Source: Nilaparvata lugens (lineage: Eukaryota > Arthropoda > Insecta > Hemiptera > Delphacidae). From it: a stretch of DNA of 64,000 bases. The stretch lies in assembly GCF_014356525.2 (NCBI RefSeq), contig NC_052510.1, forward strand, positions 12,058,660 through 12,122,659. The letters are read 5' to 3'. A program made the position numbers and the translations under genes. Within the stretch, counting starts at the first letter, position 1; each line of letters starts with the position of its first letter. Under the pieces are notes generated by a model. That model was not told the origin of the DNA. It worked only from the letters and a program-made list of their open reading frames with translations, and searched no databases. Below are positions 23,941 through 36,262 of this stretch, one piece after another.

Positions 23941-24064
23941 TTTGTAGATCCTTCTCATCAACATAGATCATCTTATCATGTCTACCTAGTATAGTCCGGG
24001 CGCAAATGTCATTCCGTGGTCATTTTTCAGTAACAGCCGTAGAAGATGTCTCAATTTCTTCGTT
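23583..24064. repeat. 482-bp near-perfect palindrome
   Basis: The left arm from AACGAAGAAATTGAG mirrors the right arm ending CTCAATTTCTTCGTT, centred near 23823. The arms hold one MITE arm, the unique flank (GGTAGACATGATAAGATGAT) and the first 72 bp of the element at 23993-25703. Arm positions pair without length change over about 227 bp. Confidence 0.9.
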
Positions 24065-24166
24065 AGAGGTCTAGCATATTAAGGATGGTGATGATGATAA
24101 GTCGAAATCACAGGCAAACACCTCGGAAACAAGATGGCCGCCAAAATTTTCAGGATTTTGCTATAT

Positions 24167-24844
24167 CGCTTGTATTTCAATAACCATTCAAGATGTTCAA
24201 CCGTTTTTCGAAACGAGAATATTTTAGAAACCTTCCTCTACAATTTATGTTCTATAAACGTTTCCTCTAAAACGCATATTTTTCTAGTTATAACCTTTAA
24301 AAGTTCAAAAAAACGTTTTTTTTCAATTTTCATTCCATATTATAACTTTTTTTTGTGCAAGAGATAAAGAGAAATTTCAAATCTATGAAATTTAGAGCGC
24401 TTTCTCAACTTGTTGTAACGAAAAGATTAAGACCATTTGCAAGTCTCTATCTTGAAGTCGTCATGAAAAAATCGATTCTATAGTTCTACCTTGTTACCTC
24501 ATGCGTATGGAAAACGCACCAGAAATCATGCAGGGTTTTCTTTGGAGGCGCTGGAGAACTCATTTTTTGACGTACAGCGCATTGAGATATATCGTTTCAA
24601 AGTTGAAAAGGCGCTCTAAATTTCATAGATTTGAAATTTCTATGTATCTCTTGCACAAAAAAAGTTATAATGGAATGAAAATTTAGAATACCCGTTTTTC
24701 TAGACGTTTGAAGGTTATAACTCGAAAAATATGCGTTTTAGAGGAAAAGTTCATGAAACATAAATTTTAGAGGAAGGTTTTTAAAATATTTTCGTTTTGA
24801 AAAACGGTTGAATATCTTGAATGGTTATTGAAATACAAGCGATT
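24167..24844. repeat. Inner inverted repeat of the AGTCCGG element
   Basis: Arms of about 250 bp, centred at 24505, start CGCTTGTATTTCAATAACC and mirror at 24844. The inner parts are more diverged. Together with the outer arms this gives a nested double hairpin. Confidence 0.8.
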
Positions 24845-25192
24845 TGGATTGAATTCTATTGTTTCCGAAAAAAATACATTGTAGCATACAAATGTAAAAA
24901 ACACATGTACACAAACTTAAAATAACAAACTTAAAAAATAAAATAATAGAAACCACGCTCACAGGAACCTAAAAGGTTTGTTCGTGAGTCGTGAGTTGAA
25001 TTATAAATTAAATATTGAAATGAAAGAAAGGAGTTCTGAATTTTTAGTCGACTATAAACAAAATAAAACATCTTATAATAGAAAGTAATTATTAAAAGAA
25101 GAATTACAGTTTAAAAGACATATTGAAATTATGTGATTGTTTATAGAGAAAAAAAATGAAACAATAATAAACAGGGCACTCAAACCATTACA

Positions 25193-25277
25193 TACACACA
25201 GGAGGGGCACAAGCACTCACACATACACACACAAACACAGCACACTCACACAACACACACACACCAACACGCACATA
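25193..25277 (+). repeat. Degenerate CA repeat
   Basis: An interrupted CACA tract inside the AGTCCGG element. Confidence 0.8.
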
Positions 25278-25708
25278 GCACATAGTACAGTACTATGAAT
25301 GCAAGGATGAGCACTATCATAAGTACAACGATCTGAGGAGACTGGAGCAATCGTCATCGTTTAAAGTGGCTAACCACGATTGGATTGCTCTCTTATAAAC
25401 TTGAATGGAGCAGTTCCCAGGTCGACTGATGCTAGGAGGCGCATTACGAATTAATAAATGTATTAAATATGTTACATTCCTGTCACATGCAACCCGAGAA
25501 TTACGTTCAAGCCCTGACTGATGTAGCAAAACCCTGAAAATTTTTGCGGCCATATCGTTTCTGAGGTGTTTGCCTGTGATTTCGACTTATCATCATCACG
25601 ATCCTTATTATGCTACACCTAACGAAGAAATTGAGACATCTTCCACGGCTGTTACCCAAAAATGACCAGGGAGTGCCTTATTCATGACATTTGCGTCCGG
25701 ACTAGTAT

Positions 25709-26123
25709 CTCACTGATATAGTGTGAAACTTTTCCCAGATTGGTGTTTTCATAGAGAAAAACGTAGAATGATAGCTTCATATAGTCTTTGGTGTTACCAA
25801 GGTGGAATATACAAAGTTGGGTAGCAACACAACTGTTTACCACAGCCATCAACTCCTATCAACTAGGGAAAACTATGGTTTTATTCTTAAAATTTATCAA
25901 ATACCCTTGAAGAAGAGGAGAAATGTGTTTTAATACGTTGAAGATGGAAGTTTTTTGCAGATTATTTACCTCATCTCAACAATTCGAGTTAAGTAGCCTA
26001 CTTGTATTATTTTGAATTGAATGTTTGCTACGTGTTCAGGCATTGGAGTGCTTCGTTATTGTAAATGGATAAGAAACAATATTCAATATTATTTTCTCAT
26101 TGTAACCAACCTTGACTACTCTC
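25709..26123. other. No gene seen
   Basis: AT-rich spacer. Confidence 0.4.
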
Positions 26124-26303
26124 AATTTTTATTTCCAGTTGAATGTAATTTCCTTCAATAATATGCTACACAATTATGTTCTGGAGTTCGAATGTATAAC
26201 TGTTCTGTAGGACTAGTTAGTTACAGACTGTTTATTGTACATATTGTACTGTTTATACTGACATATTATTAAAGGAAATTACATTCAACTAAAAATAAAA
26301 ATT
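26124..26303. mobile_element. Small foldback element
   Basis: The arms, about 42 bp, start AATTTTTATTTCCAGTTG and end CAACTAAAAATAAAAATT. They share GAATGTAATTTCC and enclose about 95 bp. Confidence 0.7.
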
Positions 26304-26335
26304 CCAGGCTCAGAACACAGAATGAAGGACTATTT

Positions 26336-27350
26336 TTTTTGTGTAGTTGAGAAGTTGATATTGTGGTAATTATTCATGTTGAATGTTCATCATATTTGAT
26401 TTGCTCTTTATTTGTGATTGTTTTTTTAAATGGCGAAATAAATGATTTGATTTGTTTGTTATAAACAGGGCCCATCCTCGTTTGTGAGGAACCACATTGG
26501 CTTTGAATATTGTCCAATCACTGGAAAAGCATGTGGAAAGACCACTTACTCAAGAAGAAAAATACCAAACTCCGACAATTGGGTTTATAATGCATCTTTA
26601 TTCAACTACATATACGTGCAAAGAACATGAACATTTGGTATATAAAAAATAAACAATCCGGATTTAATCCTACCCAACAATTTTATAAATTCTTTAAAAA
26701 AATCATGGTGGCCTCCCTACATCGACTTTCAGCTAACTTTTCCTCTTTTCTTTTTATTTTTACATCTCCTTTTATGTACTTTCGTATTTCGAAATCATTG
26801 TCACTGCATAGCAAATAGTGTAAATGAACTACAACTCTCTGCCAACACACAAGTGTTACTTATGTTGGCAGTGCCAAAAAAGAAAAATTGCTTTTACAAT
26901 GAAGTTAACTGAACATTTCATTTTACTTCTACTACTGTATTATGTCAAGTTTATTTATTAAGTTATTCACTTAATCTATTGTACATAAGTATTTAGTATA
27001 ATTTATAATTTTGTTTCTGTTTTGTATCGTTAAATTTTCATTTTGTTTCATTTAATTTTAATGATGTAATGTGCATTTTTGGCGAAAAATAAATTCAAAA
27101 AAAAAGGCTAAACAATTATTGTCAAAAACCAAAGATTTATTGATACTTAGAAAGACCGGTTTCGGTTATTACACCATTGTCAATCTCTGATAAACATGTT
27201 AAAACGCATTATACACATGAATGAAAAGCATGATAAACATGATAAAAGGGAGTTTATCAGAGATTGACAATGGTGTAATAACCGAAACCGGTCTTTCTAA
27301 GTATCAATAAATCTGTGGTTTATGACAATTTCTTAGTCTTTTTCATTCAA
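26336..27350. mobile_element. Foldback MITE M1 (copy c) split by an insertion
   Basis: The left end (26336-26386, TTGTGTAGTTGAGAAGTTG to GTTGAATG) is separated from the rest (about 27100-27350, AAAAAGGCTAAACAATTATT onward). Removing 26387-27099 restores the order seen in other M1 copies. Confidence 0.75.
26387..27099 (+). mobile_element. Retroelement-like insertion in a MITE
   Basis: About 713 bp inserted into M1 copy c. It ends AAAAATAAATTC followed by an A tract, which resembles a polyadenylated 3' end. Near its start lies TTGATTTGCTCTTTATTTG and GAAATAAATGATTTGATTTG, shared with 45915-45989. No protein domain was found. Confidence 0.55.
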
Positions 27351-28769
27351 CACTATTTTTAGCTTACTATGGCGATTGAAACCTGTTATTTTGAAGAAAT
27401 GAACATTGGGACATGAATACTAGAACAGAATCTAATATGATTTTTATCACAGACTGTCAGGTCCAAGACTACAATATAATCTCACGAATAATTCCATATT
27501 ATTTACTTTTTAGCATGCTTTTTCCCAAAAAAATCTGGCTAAAAATTTGTAAAATGGTGGAGGTTTCAAAACAGTAAAATTTGAAAAAGTATCTTGTTAT
27601 CATTTTGACCACTCATTGTTCAAATATTGTACCCAATGAATACGATTTTCAGAAAACTCCAAAATGACGGAACAGGCACGTACGTGAGGGTCGGACCTTA
27701 TATCCTTTGAAAGCCGAATAATAGATGTGTAAGTTAATAGCAGATTATGATGACAGGGGAAAAGAGATCATGAGGATGAGGGGAAGGGTGAAGCGGAAGG
27801 AATTACAGGACTAAAGTAGAAGAGGAGGTGAAGGAGATGGATGAGGAGGTGGAGGAGTTGGTGGAAGAGTTGTGGAGTAGGAGGAGGATGGGAGGAGAAA
27901 GAGGAGGATGATGAGACGGATGAAAAAGATGGGGAGAAGAGAGAGATGAAGAATGATGACACGGGGAGAGTCCAGCATGGGCAGCATGGCTTACTGATCC
28001 CTCAGGGTCGTGTTTGCAATAGAGAGTAGCCCACCTACTCTTCTTCTTGTCCTTTTCCATTTCCATCTTTCTCCTATACTATTTTCTCTTTCATATTTTC
28101 CTCAAATTCTCCTTTTCTCCATTCTTCTCTCCCACACTCTTCTCAATCATGAAAATTAACACCCACAGACCCAAGTAAGAAACACCTCAATGTACCTACC
28201 CCTACTCATCTTGTTTCACTTCCCCATCATCGTATATTATCTGTTTGATTCTCTTTTTTCATCGTCATTTTGTCATTTCTATCTTCTTTGTCATCTGCCT
28301 CTCATTCTTTGTATTATCCGATATCTTATCTGTGTCACTTTCCAACTTTCCCCCACTCACTTCATCTTTTTGAGCTTATTTCACATCCTTGTCAGTATGA
28401 TTATCATTTTTGTCCGGTTCGTTCCTCATAATAAGTCATCCAATTCTTCAAAAACCGCTATTTTACTGAGTTTCATTCTTGTCTTTCTATTTTTACTCTC
28501 TCTCCCTTTTCACTCCACTCACTACTATCACGGACCTTTTCAATTATTTTCTCTATTCTTTTGCGTCTTCCTTATCTTATAATTTTCCAGCTACTTTCAA
28601 TATTTCGAGAAACTTTTTCGCTCTAAAAATGAATTTCTTCTCTTACATAATTTCTCCACTGTTTTGTCCTTACTTTGTAATAGATGGAGACGGTCACCGG
28701 ATTCTTGTCTCTAGTTATTCATTCTCTGTTACCTCATATTGTCCAAAGCCCCGCCAATTTATGTAGATG
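27351..28769. other. Purine- then pyrimidine-rich DNA, no gene called
   Basis: 27740-27960 is purine-rich on the plus strand and 28030-28600 is pyrimidine-rich. The open frames here (for instance 28190-28582) are low-complexity reads of these tracts. Confidence 0.5.
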
Positions 28770-28955
28770 CATAACAATATTATCTATAGTCATTCCATAT
28801 TGCTTTTTTCATATCATATACAGTTCAATAATTATTTTCTTAGTCTATATCATGTAATATTCATCTATAATTTTGCTGTATTTTATGCTATTGTATATGA
28901 GTAGTGTATAAGTCAGTATATATTTTAAATCTACATAAATGAAGTAATCAATCCT
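28770..28955 (+). repeat. Retroelement 3' tail family F, copy 2
   Basis: A relative of 20463-20655, with shared CATATCATATACAGTTCAAT and the ending CATAAATGAAGTAATCAATC. The TCAA tail is shorter here. Confidence 0.75.
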
Positions 28956-31900
28956 GCTGTCAAGTGCTGAAGGGGAGGGTATCCTCGATACCCTCTCTGA
29001 GAATGGACTTCTAATGGTCCAAACTTTACCGTTCATGTGGAAACATTACAGTAGTACCAGAAATTTCGCATATTCCATCATATTTCTTGCTCAACATTAT
29101 TGTAAAACTCTATAACGATGTAGAGTACGTGGATCTCCGTTCATAAATTAATAAATGGCGCTATACGTTCCAAAAGATAACATTGATCTTATGGACATTC
29201 AATTTAATATGGCGACAGGTAACGCGCACTCTCAATATAATTCATCATGTTATTTTACTCATTCTGGTAATTATTCTCAATGCTAGAACGTGAGTTGAAT
29301 TTTGTTTTGTTAAACATATGAATGAATTAATCTGAATCTGAATACTCACTATTCCTTTACTTTTCACCTTATTTTCTTCGACACATTCCTTCATAGTTTT
29401 TCTTTTACCCTTTTTCTCTCTCATTCTCACACACTCACTCACCCTCTCTTCTCACCATCACTTCTTTACAACCTTTCTTCCTTAAAAGTACCTCAAAACG
29501 TCCCACACTCTGAACCTGACCTTCTGGATGGAGAAAGAGGAGAGTGTGATCATCCTCGTTATGGGGATGAGGTTTCCCTTTACTTCCATTATCAACGCTG
29601 ATCCCCTCCCCTTATTTTTCTTTTCGGGGGACACCGAAGTTGGTGTTGGAGTTTGCCACTAGCCTTCCGGTTAGTCCACTTCCTCTTCCTTTTCCTCTTT
29701 CCTTTCCCCTTCCTTCTCCACCGCCTCTTCCTCATTCGTCTCTCTTTGCGAACAAACATCATTTTCCACTAATGAGCGAATGCCACTGTCGACCAAAACC
29801 ATCGCAATGGCCAATCTTCAAATCATCGTCACCATCGTCATCATCATCATTTTCATCATCATCATCATCTGAGAGAATTTCTATTCGATCAGTGCCACAT
29901 CGTCGCATTTATCAGCTATCTCCTCTGTCTCACTCCTCCTCCAACTGTCCTCTCACTTCATTTCTCTTACACTTGTTAACTTTCTTCATCCTCTTCTAGT
30001 CTCATCCCTTCTTCAATTGTATTTATTTACTAAATTATTTTTACAAGAAAGCACAGACCGGGAGAGGAAAACTAAGGATACTCCTTGAACTATTTCTCTC
30101 TCGAATTTACATTACATAAAATTTTGGAAGTCCAAAGTAGGATTATGATTAAACTTCACTGAAATTTAGTTGATTAACACCCAAAGCCTGAGAATTTCAC
30201 ATTTTGACGGTTAAGAAACCACTATCTTCCACTTCTCGTTTTGTTTGTTCCCTTGTTATAATTTTTTGCCTCCATATTCTCCCCATTGTCATTCTCCCCA
30301 AAACTCTTCATTATTTTCAAAAATTGTTGTCGTTCTTCTTTTCTCAATCTGACTTCTTACTTCTCTAGTTTTTGACTTGCTTGTTATTCATTATTATTAT
30401 TGGGAAGTCTTGTTATTTAGACTTGTTGTTTCACTTATTCTACTCTTGATGTATGTTCATCAATGTTGAGCATTATTATCTCTTCTTGATAGTTATTTTT
30501 TCGAATGTTTCCCTGTAACATCGATCTTGTCATTTCCCTTTTACTATTCCTTCAACTTCACCATCTCCTTCTGTACTCTAGATTCGATATAATTTTCTAG
30601 CAATTTCTTTTTTCCATACGTTTTTCTCCAACTTCTCCTACTTTTGCCCTTCATTCTCTCTCATACGTAGTACTCTTTCCTCTTGTTCATAGCAACCATT
30701 TTCCTATATTCCTCTATTCAGTTCACTTATCCTCTATTTATTTTCAATTTCCTATTTTCATTTGCACTCTTCACTCTATTAAATTCCATCAATTATTCTT
30801 ATAACATTTCTTCTTTCCCTTTCCTTATTCCATTTTTCCTTTTTTATGATATTTTTCTTGCTCCTTTTCATATTTTCTCTCTCCACATTATTTCTAAATC
30901 TTTGGCTTCTCTTTTTCCTCAACCTTCAGCCAGCTTCTCTTCCGATTTTGATGTCTTCTTTAACGATTCGAATTTTTCCCACCAGTTGCAACTCAATTTC
31001 TATCTGTCAACTAAATCTCATTGTTGAAAACTTCCTCGTGCTGAAAGCTTGATTTCTCAATTTTCCCAAGTATTCGAAAAAGGCTGATCAAAGCCAACTG
31101 TCATTTCTCTCAATGAGAAAAGTCTACCAAAATCGATCAATGATTGTTATCTGCAGTATATTCTTGTGTTATAATATTTTAAACAATATGTTCATGATTA
31201 TCAACAAATAATTGAAAACATGTGAATTTTCACATAAAACTCAAATCTTATAATGAACTATTTTTCGAAAAAGATATTCTATGAATGACGAATTACCTCC
31301 CAAAATGAGAATCGAAAAAGTGTAATAGATCGAATGAGATAATATTTATGGATATCATTACTTTGAACTTGATAATAAAGCTTATGATTTTATGATTACA
31401 TCATTATCATAACATTACATTTCGTGGAGTTTAGTGTATACTTTTCATCTTCTTATGTATTCGATATAAGCTTCAAATGGAGTATAAGAAATGAATTATT
31501 TTGAGTTTTTTAAAAGTACAGGATTTACTTTGAAGAAAAAACTCAAAATAAATCATTCCAAAAACTCCAACCACAGCCTCTACCTCAAATGATATCACAC
31601 CAAATTGATGAATGACAATCATAGCAATACTAATTATTCACATACTTCAATTGAGTTTCTTATAATCAAGAATATGGTTCACTCAAATGTTTAGTTTTTC
31701 CGAAGTATGAATATTAAAAAATTGTCAAGAATGTTATTCCTGGATAACAATCTGCACTCTCAAACACTCTACAACCTCCTCCATGTATTCTCCTCCTCCA
31801 TTCAAGACTTGTCCGCTATCGTCTTAAAACTGTAATGTCTTTAGCATGTTTTTTCCGACTCGAAATTCTAATTGCTTCGGCGAGAGTAATTTAAAATGAA

Positions 31901-32749
31901 GTATATTTACAGGACCACATTTTATATGTATCAAGGGAGGCGCGGAACGCAGAAAATACATTTAAAAAGTGCCATCATTCATACTACACCGAGATAAGTT
32001 AGAAATTATTACCCTATTTTACTTGATTAGTGGTCTTTCGCAACGGCTTGCGCTCAGCGGGGTGTCCTTGTTCAACCCCTCCACATCGCAACTAACCCTT
32101 CCTCCTCTCCTCAGAAAGCTGAAACTCGCCATTTTCTACTGAATTTTACCCCCCGCTATCACAGGCAACAACCGGCACATCCTGAAAAAAGATTGTTCTT
32201 TTCTCTTCGAAAGAGTCTCCCAGTGTTACAGCCTGCAGCCAGCGTTAACATCGTATAAAGCTTTCAAAAGACTGTAATATCACCGTACACAGATCATAAC
32301 ACAGGCGAAACAGCATTGCAATCTTCTGTTGCAATTTTTAAATCTTGATTCTTATGAAATCATGTGAGTTTAGGCTGCTAATTTTTCAACACAAGCAGTA
32401 TTGAGTGGAAAATATACCAGGTGTAGAGCCTGTCCCCCAATAATGATTAAGAATCAAAATTGTTTTCGATATTATATTCATGTTGGAAAAATAGTATGAG
32501 GTGAGTATGGATACCCTGATCAGTTACATAGAAAATAACTTTTATTTGTTAATATTAAATGGAGATTACCTTGATGGATGGAGACTTTCAATTCCATAAT
32601 CACTGTGTTCCACATTTCAAGACTGATATAAATATTTATAATAATAATTTGCATCAGTCTTATAATAGTTTTCTTAGCCTTATAATATTTGAAATATTAT
32701 ATTAAATCCTTAGGAGGAAATGCAAACGAGAATGTGTTAAGCGATTGAT
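28956..32749. other. Pyrimidine-biased and AT-rich DNA, no gene called
   Basis: The pyrimidine bias is strongest at 29370-30000 and 30500-31000. Open frames such as 29640-29999 read as Ser/Pro/Phe-rich low complexity. 31030-32749 is plain AT-rich sequence. Confidence 0.5.
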
Positions 32750-33584
32750 AAAAATCTGGTGTGGCGCACTCACACAACTTTCCTTGCCGTTATGAAAATT
32801 TATCACCTGACGCTATTGTTCCCGCACATCTCAAGTCAACTATCCAAAGATCCAAGCCAGCTGGTGACAGGACAATAAAGCTGAAGACACACGAAGTTTG
32901 CTATCTCTTCATAGTGAATGATTTAATAGAATCAACAGTTGTCAACAGTTTGTAATTGAAATAATAACATTTTCTCGAATTTCGAGCTTATTTTCAATTT
33001 TAGGTGAAAATGTTAATGAACATTAATTGTAGAGATCTTCATGCTCAATCTTTTCCACTTGGAATTTTTTGTTTAAATTGTATCTAAAGCCTGATAATTA
33101 TAAATCTAAAATCAAACTTTGCATAGTTGGGGCGAAGCCCCTGAAATTTTTACAGATATGAGACTTGTGGCAGTTGATAGAGCTAATCAATGACTATTTT
33201 AGGTATAAATTTGATCAAAATCGTTGGAGCCGTTTCCGAGAAAATCGCGAAAACCCCTGTTTTTGACAACATTTCCACCATTTTATCCGCCATCTTGAAT
33301 TGCATTTGATCGAAAATGTTCGTATCGCATCCTTATAATGTAAGGACCTTAAGGTTCCAAATTTCAAGTCATTCCGTTAATTGGGAGATGAGATATCGTG
33401 TACACAGATGCACATACACTCATACACACACACACACTTACACATACAGACCAATACCCAAAAACCACTTTTTTGGACTTAGGGGACCTTGAAACGTATA
33501 GAAATTCAGAAATTTGGGTACCTTAATTTTTTTCGGAAAGCAATACTTCCCTTACCTATGGTAATAGGGCAAGGAAAGTAAAAA
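32750..33584 (+). repeat. CA-bearing repeat family A, copy 1
   Basis: It starts AAATCTGGTGTGGCGCACTC followed by ACTTTCCTTGCC, and ends GGGCAAGGAAAGTAAAAA. The 12-bp complement near the two ends is an inverted repeat. The last 35 bp (ACTTTCCTTACCTAT and its complement) can form a hairpin. A short CA tract is at 33418-33448. The open frame at 32761-32955 recurs in copy 4 but shows no domain. Confidence 0.85.
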
Positions 33585-34879
33585 CCACTCCAAAAAGTTA
33601 AATATCCAGCCCTATATGGTCGGTGAGTGATTGTAGGATAGAATGAACAATAGATTGTTCATTCTATGTTTCGTAGTTAGTAACGTTGAGAATGGTTGAT
33701 GCGACACGTATTTTCATCGAACCATAACAAGAAATGATACAATAGAGAAAATACAACATGGTAAATAATATATAGTCTAAAAGAGATGTATCAGCTACCA
33801 AATTCGTTCCACCTCCTCTCAAGCATCGAATATGTTTTCTTCATATTGTTCTATCAATTCCATTCAACGAAAATTGTGCAGAACGAACCTTTCATGTATA
33901 TCATTGAATTTACAAATAATATGAACGCAATTAGCGTTTGCTGAAATTCAAGTTTTGCTGCACCAAGTACAGACAGATGCAAATTACCTTATAATATCCT
34001 CGATTATGGTTATAGAAGATAGTGTGCTGTTGAATCGGTCTTTGAGCTGGCAACAATGGTGCTATAAACACAAATGATGATGAAAATTCAGCTTCAACGT
34101 GGAACACTCCTAATCTACTTAAACAGGTAATTGTTCCTGCTCTTTGAAGACTCCAAAAATGGGTCGCTCGCCGTATCTGGTCCTTGGTACTTTCTATTAA
34201 GAAATGTTAACCTCAGTCTTTAAAGCTCCTCTCACTTCATTCCCCATCTTTGTTCTTCCTTTTGTGAGCAGGTAACTCGATTGTTCGGTTCCCTATTAGT
34301 AGTACCTTTATGAATGTCTCCATAATAATTATTCAGATTTTCCTTCTCACTCTACCAGACCCGATCTTTGCATGTTGAGTCAGTACAGAGTGACCTCTAG
34401 CTGAATTCAAATTTTCATAGCTCTTTGGTTTACTCTTTGTCCCATGTCATGATATTATTTGTTCTATACTTCTTGCTATTCTTGCCATACAAGAATGATA
34501 TTAAATATAAAGAAAATAAAAATCTCAGTACCCTTTTTTTGAAATATTTTATCACAACATGTTTCGGACATTTATGTCATTTTCAAGTGATATCAAAGAA
34601 AAGAGATAAAAAGGAATGATATTCTTATTTATTACTGTTCATTGTTTCTGTCTTAATTTCATATGTTCTTTAGTTCTTTCTTTTTTTGCTACACAAATTA
34701 TTTTATTCTTATTAATTATTGTCCATATATGTTATAGACACACTGCGACCTAAAACTGATTATATTAATTTCACCTCCTGGTTCAACCAAACAAAATAAA
34801 TCGATAAACGCTTGCAAGAGAAGTCCTGCTTGACTTCTCAGGCCACATTCAATGTTATCTTTGATGATTATTTTTCACT
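33585..34879. other. No gene seen
   Basis: AT-rich intron sequence with a small hairpin at about 33637-33668 (AGAATGAACAAT and complement). Confidence 0.45.
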
Positions 34880-35134
34880 TTTTGTCTAGTTGAGAAGTTG
34901 ATATTGTGGTAATTATTCATATTGAATGAAAAAGACTAAGAAATTGTCAAAAAACTACTGATTTATTGATAATTAGTAAGACCGGTTTCGGTTATTACAC
35001 CATTGTCAATCTCTGATAAACCGCACTATCAGAGTTTATCAGAGATTGACAATGGTGTACTAGCCGAAACCGGTCCTTCTAATTATCAATAAATCAGTGG
35101 TTTTTTGAGAATTTCTTAGTCTTTCTCATTCAAT
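34880..35134. mobile_element. Foldback MITE family M1 (copy d), full length
   Basis: The clearest copy. It has the left extension TTTTGTCTAGTTGAGAAG, then arms sharing GAAAAAGACTAAGAAATTGT and ACCGGTTTCGGTTATTACAC, a short loop, and the right end TTCTCATTCAA. The left extension is not mirrored at the right end. Confidence 0.9.
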
Positions 35135-35148
35135 TTGATGATTATCAT

Positions 35149-35230
35149 TAAACGAATATCCACATTCAATGCTGTAAATCACCCCGAAGACTTCTGCCAC
35201 TGCAAATATTGACTGCAGGGTAAACAGCTA
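35149..35230 (+). repeat. Single-arm relative of the foldback at 57168-57427
   Basis: It shares the order AATCACCCCGAAGAC, TGCCACTGCAAATATTGAC and AACAGCTAGAT with one arm of the 57168-57427 element. Confidence 0.6.
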
Positions 35231-35864
35231 GATAGAATTCGTACTCAAGCTCTATGCTCGTTCTCTTCAATGATTGCATCATGAATTTCCCTATCACAAC
35301 TATCAAAGACTTAATTTTCCAGGTGGAATCAGTTCATTCATTGCATGTGAATAATTGAAAAGAAACAGTTTTGAGCTGTAGCCTGAAGTTGAATTCTCAA
35401 AAACGTATATCAAATTATCATGGATTGACTCTATCCTTATTCCTATGAAAGACAGCAGAATGCATTCACGCACAGATATGAGTCTATTAAGCTAAACTTT
35501 CCTTGTGTGGGGCTCTCTCCTTTATTCCTGTGTTGAGAGCCCAACCATGTATGATTAACTCTATAATAGATAGATTAATATCAATATTCATAGATTATAA
35601 TATTGGAAAATATCTTTTTGTACTAGAATGGAGTTTTGTTGGGCTAGGATTGGAACACACGAGCGGAAGCATATTCTGAACAAAGATTAATTGGAGAATA
35701 GAACTCAAATCACCATACTATCCAGCTCAAGTTATCTATAGGAATTTGCCGGATGACATCAGTGAGGCTGAGGGATGCAGCGATGTGGTGTATAAAAGTA
35801 GGTTGGTTAAGTGGCTTTTTGGCATAGGCTGGATTGGAATTAAGGAACTGCTCCATTCACCTTA

Positions 35865-36089
35865 GAGGTGCGTACAGACTTTCGCTCTGCTCCGCAACCA
35901 GCAGAGCGATTGATGATCGACCGGGGAGCAAGAGTGGAACGCGAGAAGAGCTAACATCTTCCGTAACGTTCATGATGGGTGCGACTGCCGAGCGGGGGCG
36001 GAGCGACTGCGGTGCGATGGAGGAACGAGGTCGGTACGAGGGCGGAGCGTGCTCGGTGTGGGTTGGAGGCGCGTATATGTGTACGCAGC
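35865..36089. mobile_element. GC-rich MITE next to a second one (TTA flanks)
   Basis: It begins GAGGTGCGTACAGAC after TTA (35862-35864) and ends TGTGTACGCAGC before TTA (36090-36092). It is rich in G, C and CpG. Two overlapping open frames on opposite strands are composition artefacts. Confidence 0.6.
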
Positions 36090-36092
36090 TTA

Positions 36093-36259
36093 AGGTGCGT
36101 ACAGATATACGCGCCGCGAACATGAGCAATTCACTTTTAATCAGCTGACTACATCTGTATTTTTACAGAAACGGTATAACATATAGATATAAAGATCTTG
36201 GCATCAGCTGATTAAAAGTGAATTGCTCATGTTCGCGGTGCGTAAATCTGTACGCACCT
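36093..36259. mobile_element. 167-bp foldback MITE, TTA target duplication
   Basis: The arms, 55 bp or more, run AGGTGCGTACAGATATACGC through GAACATGAGCAATTCACTTT and are mirrored at the right, ending GTACGCACCT. TTA flanks both sides (36090-36092 and 36260-36262). The TTA duplication suggests a PIF/Harbinger relative. It shares the left TTA with the element at 35865-36089. Confidence 0.85.
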
Positions 36260-36262
36260 TTA

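Larger units (their letters stand above)
23993..25703. mobile_element. AGTCCGG inverted-repeat element, 5-bp TSD
   Basis: It starts AGTCCGGGCGCAAATGTCAT and ends with the near complement ATGACATTTGCGTCCGGACT. The flanks are AGTAT at 23988-23992 and 25704-25708. The terminal arms run about 170 bp (to about 24164, and from about 25525) and include CGAAATCACAGGCAAACACC. No transposase was recognised. The superfamily is unassigned. Confidence 0.75.

Noticed and set aside
32761..32955. A 64-codon frame that also occurs at 61215-61409
   Set aside because: It is a shared part of the family A repeat; the frame is broken in copies 2 and 3, and no domain was seen.
35857..36148. Overlapping opposite-strand frames of about 90-104 codons
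   Set aside because: They coincide with a GC-rich MITE and its palindromic ends, and no domain is visible.
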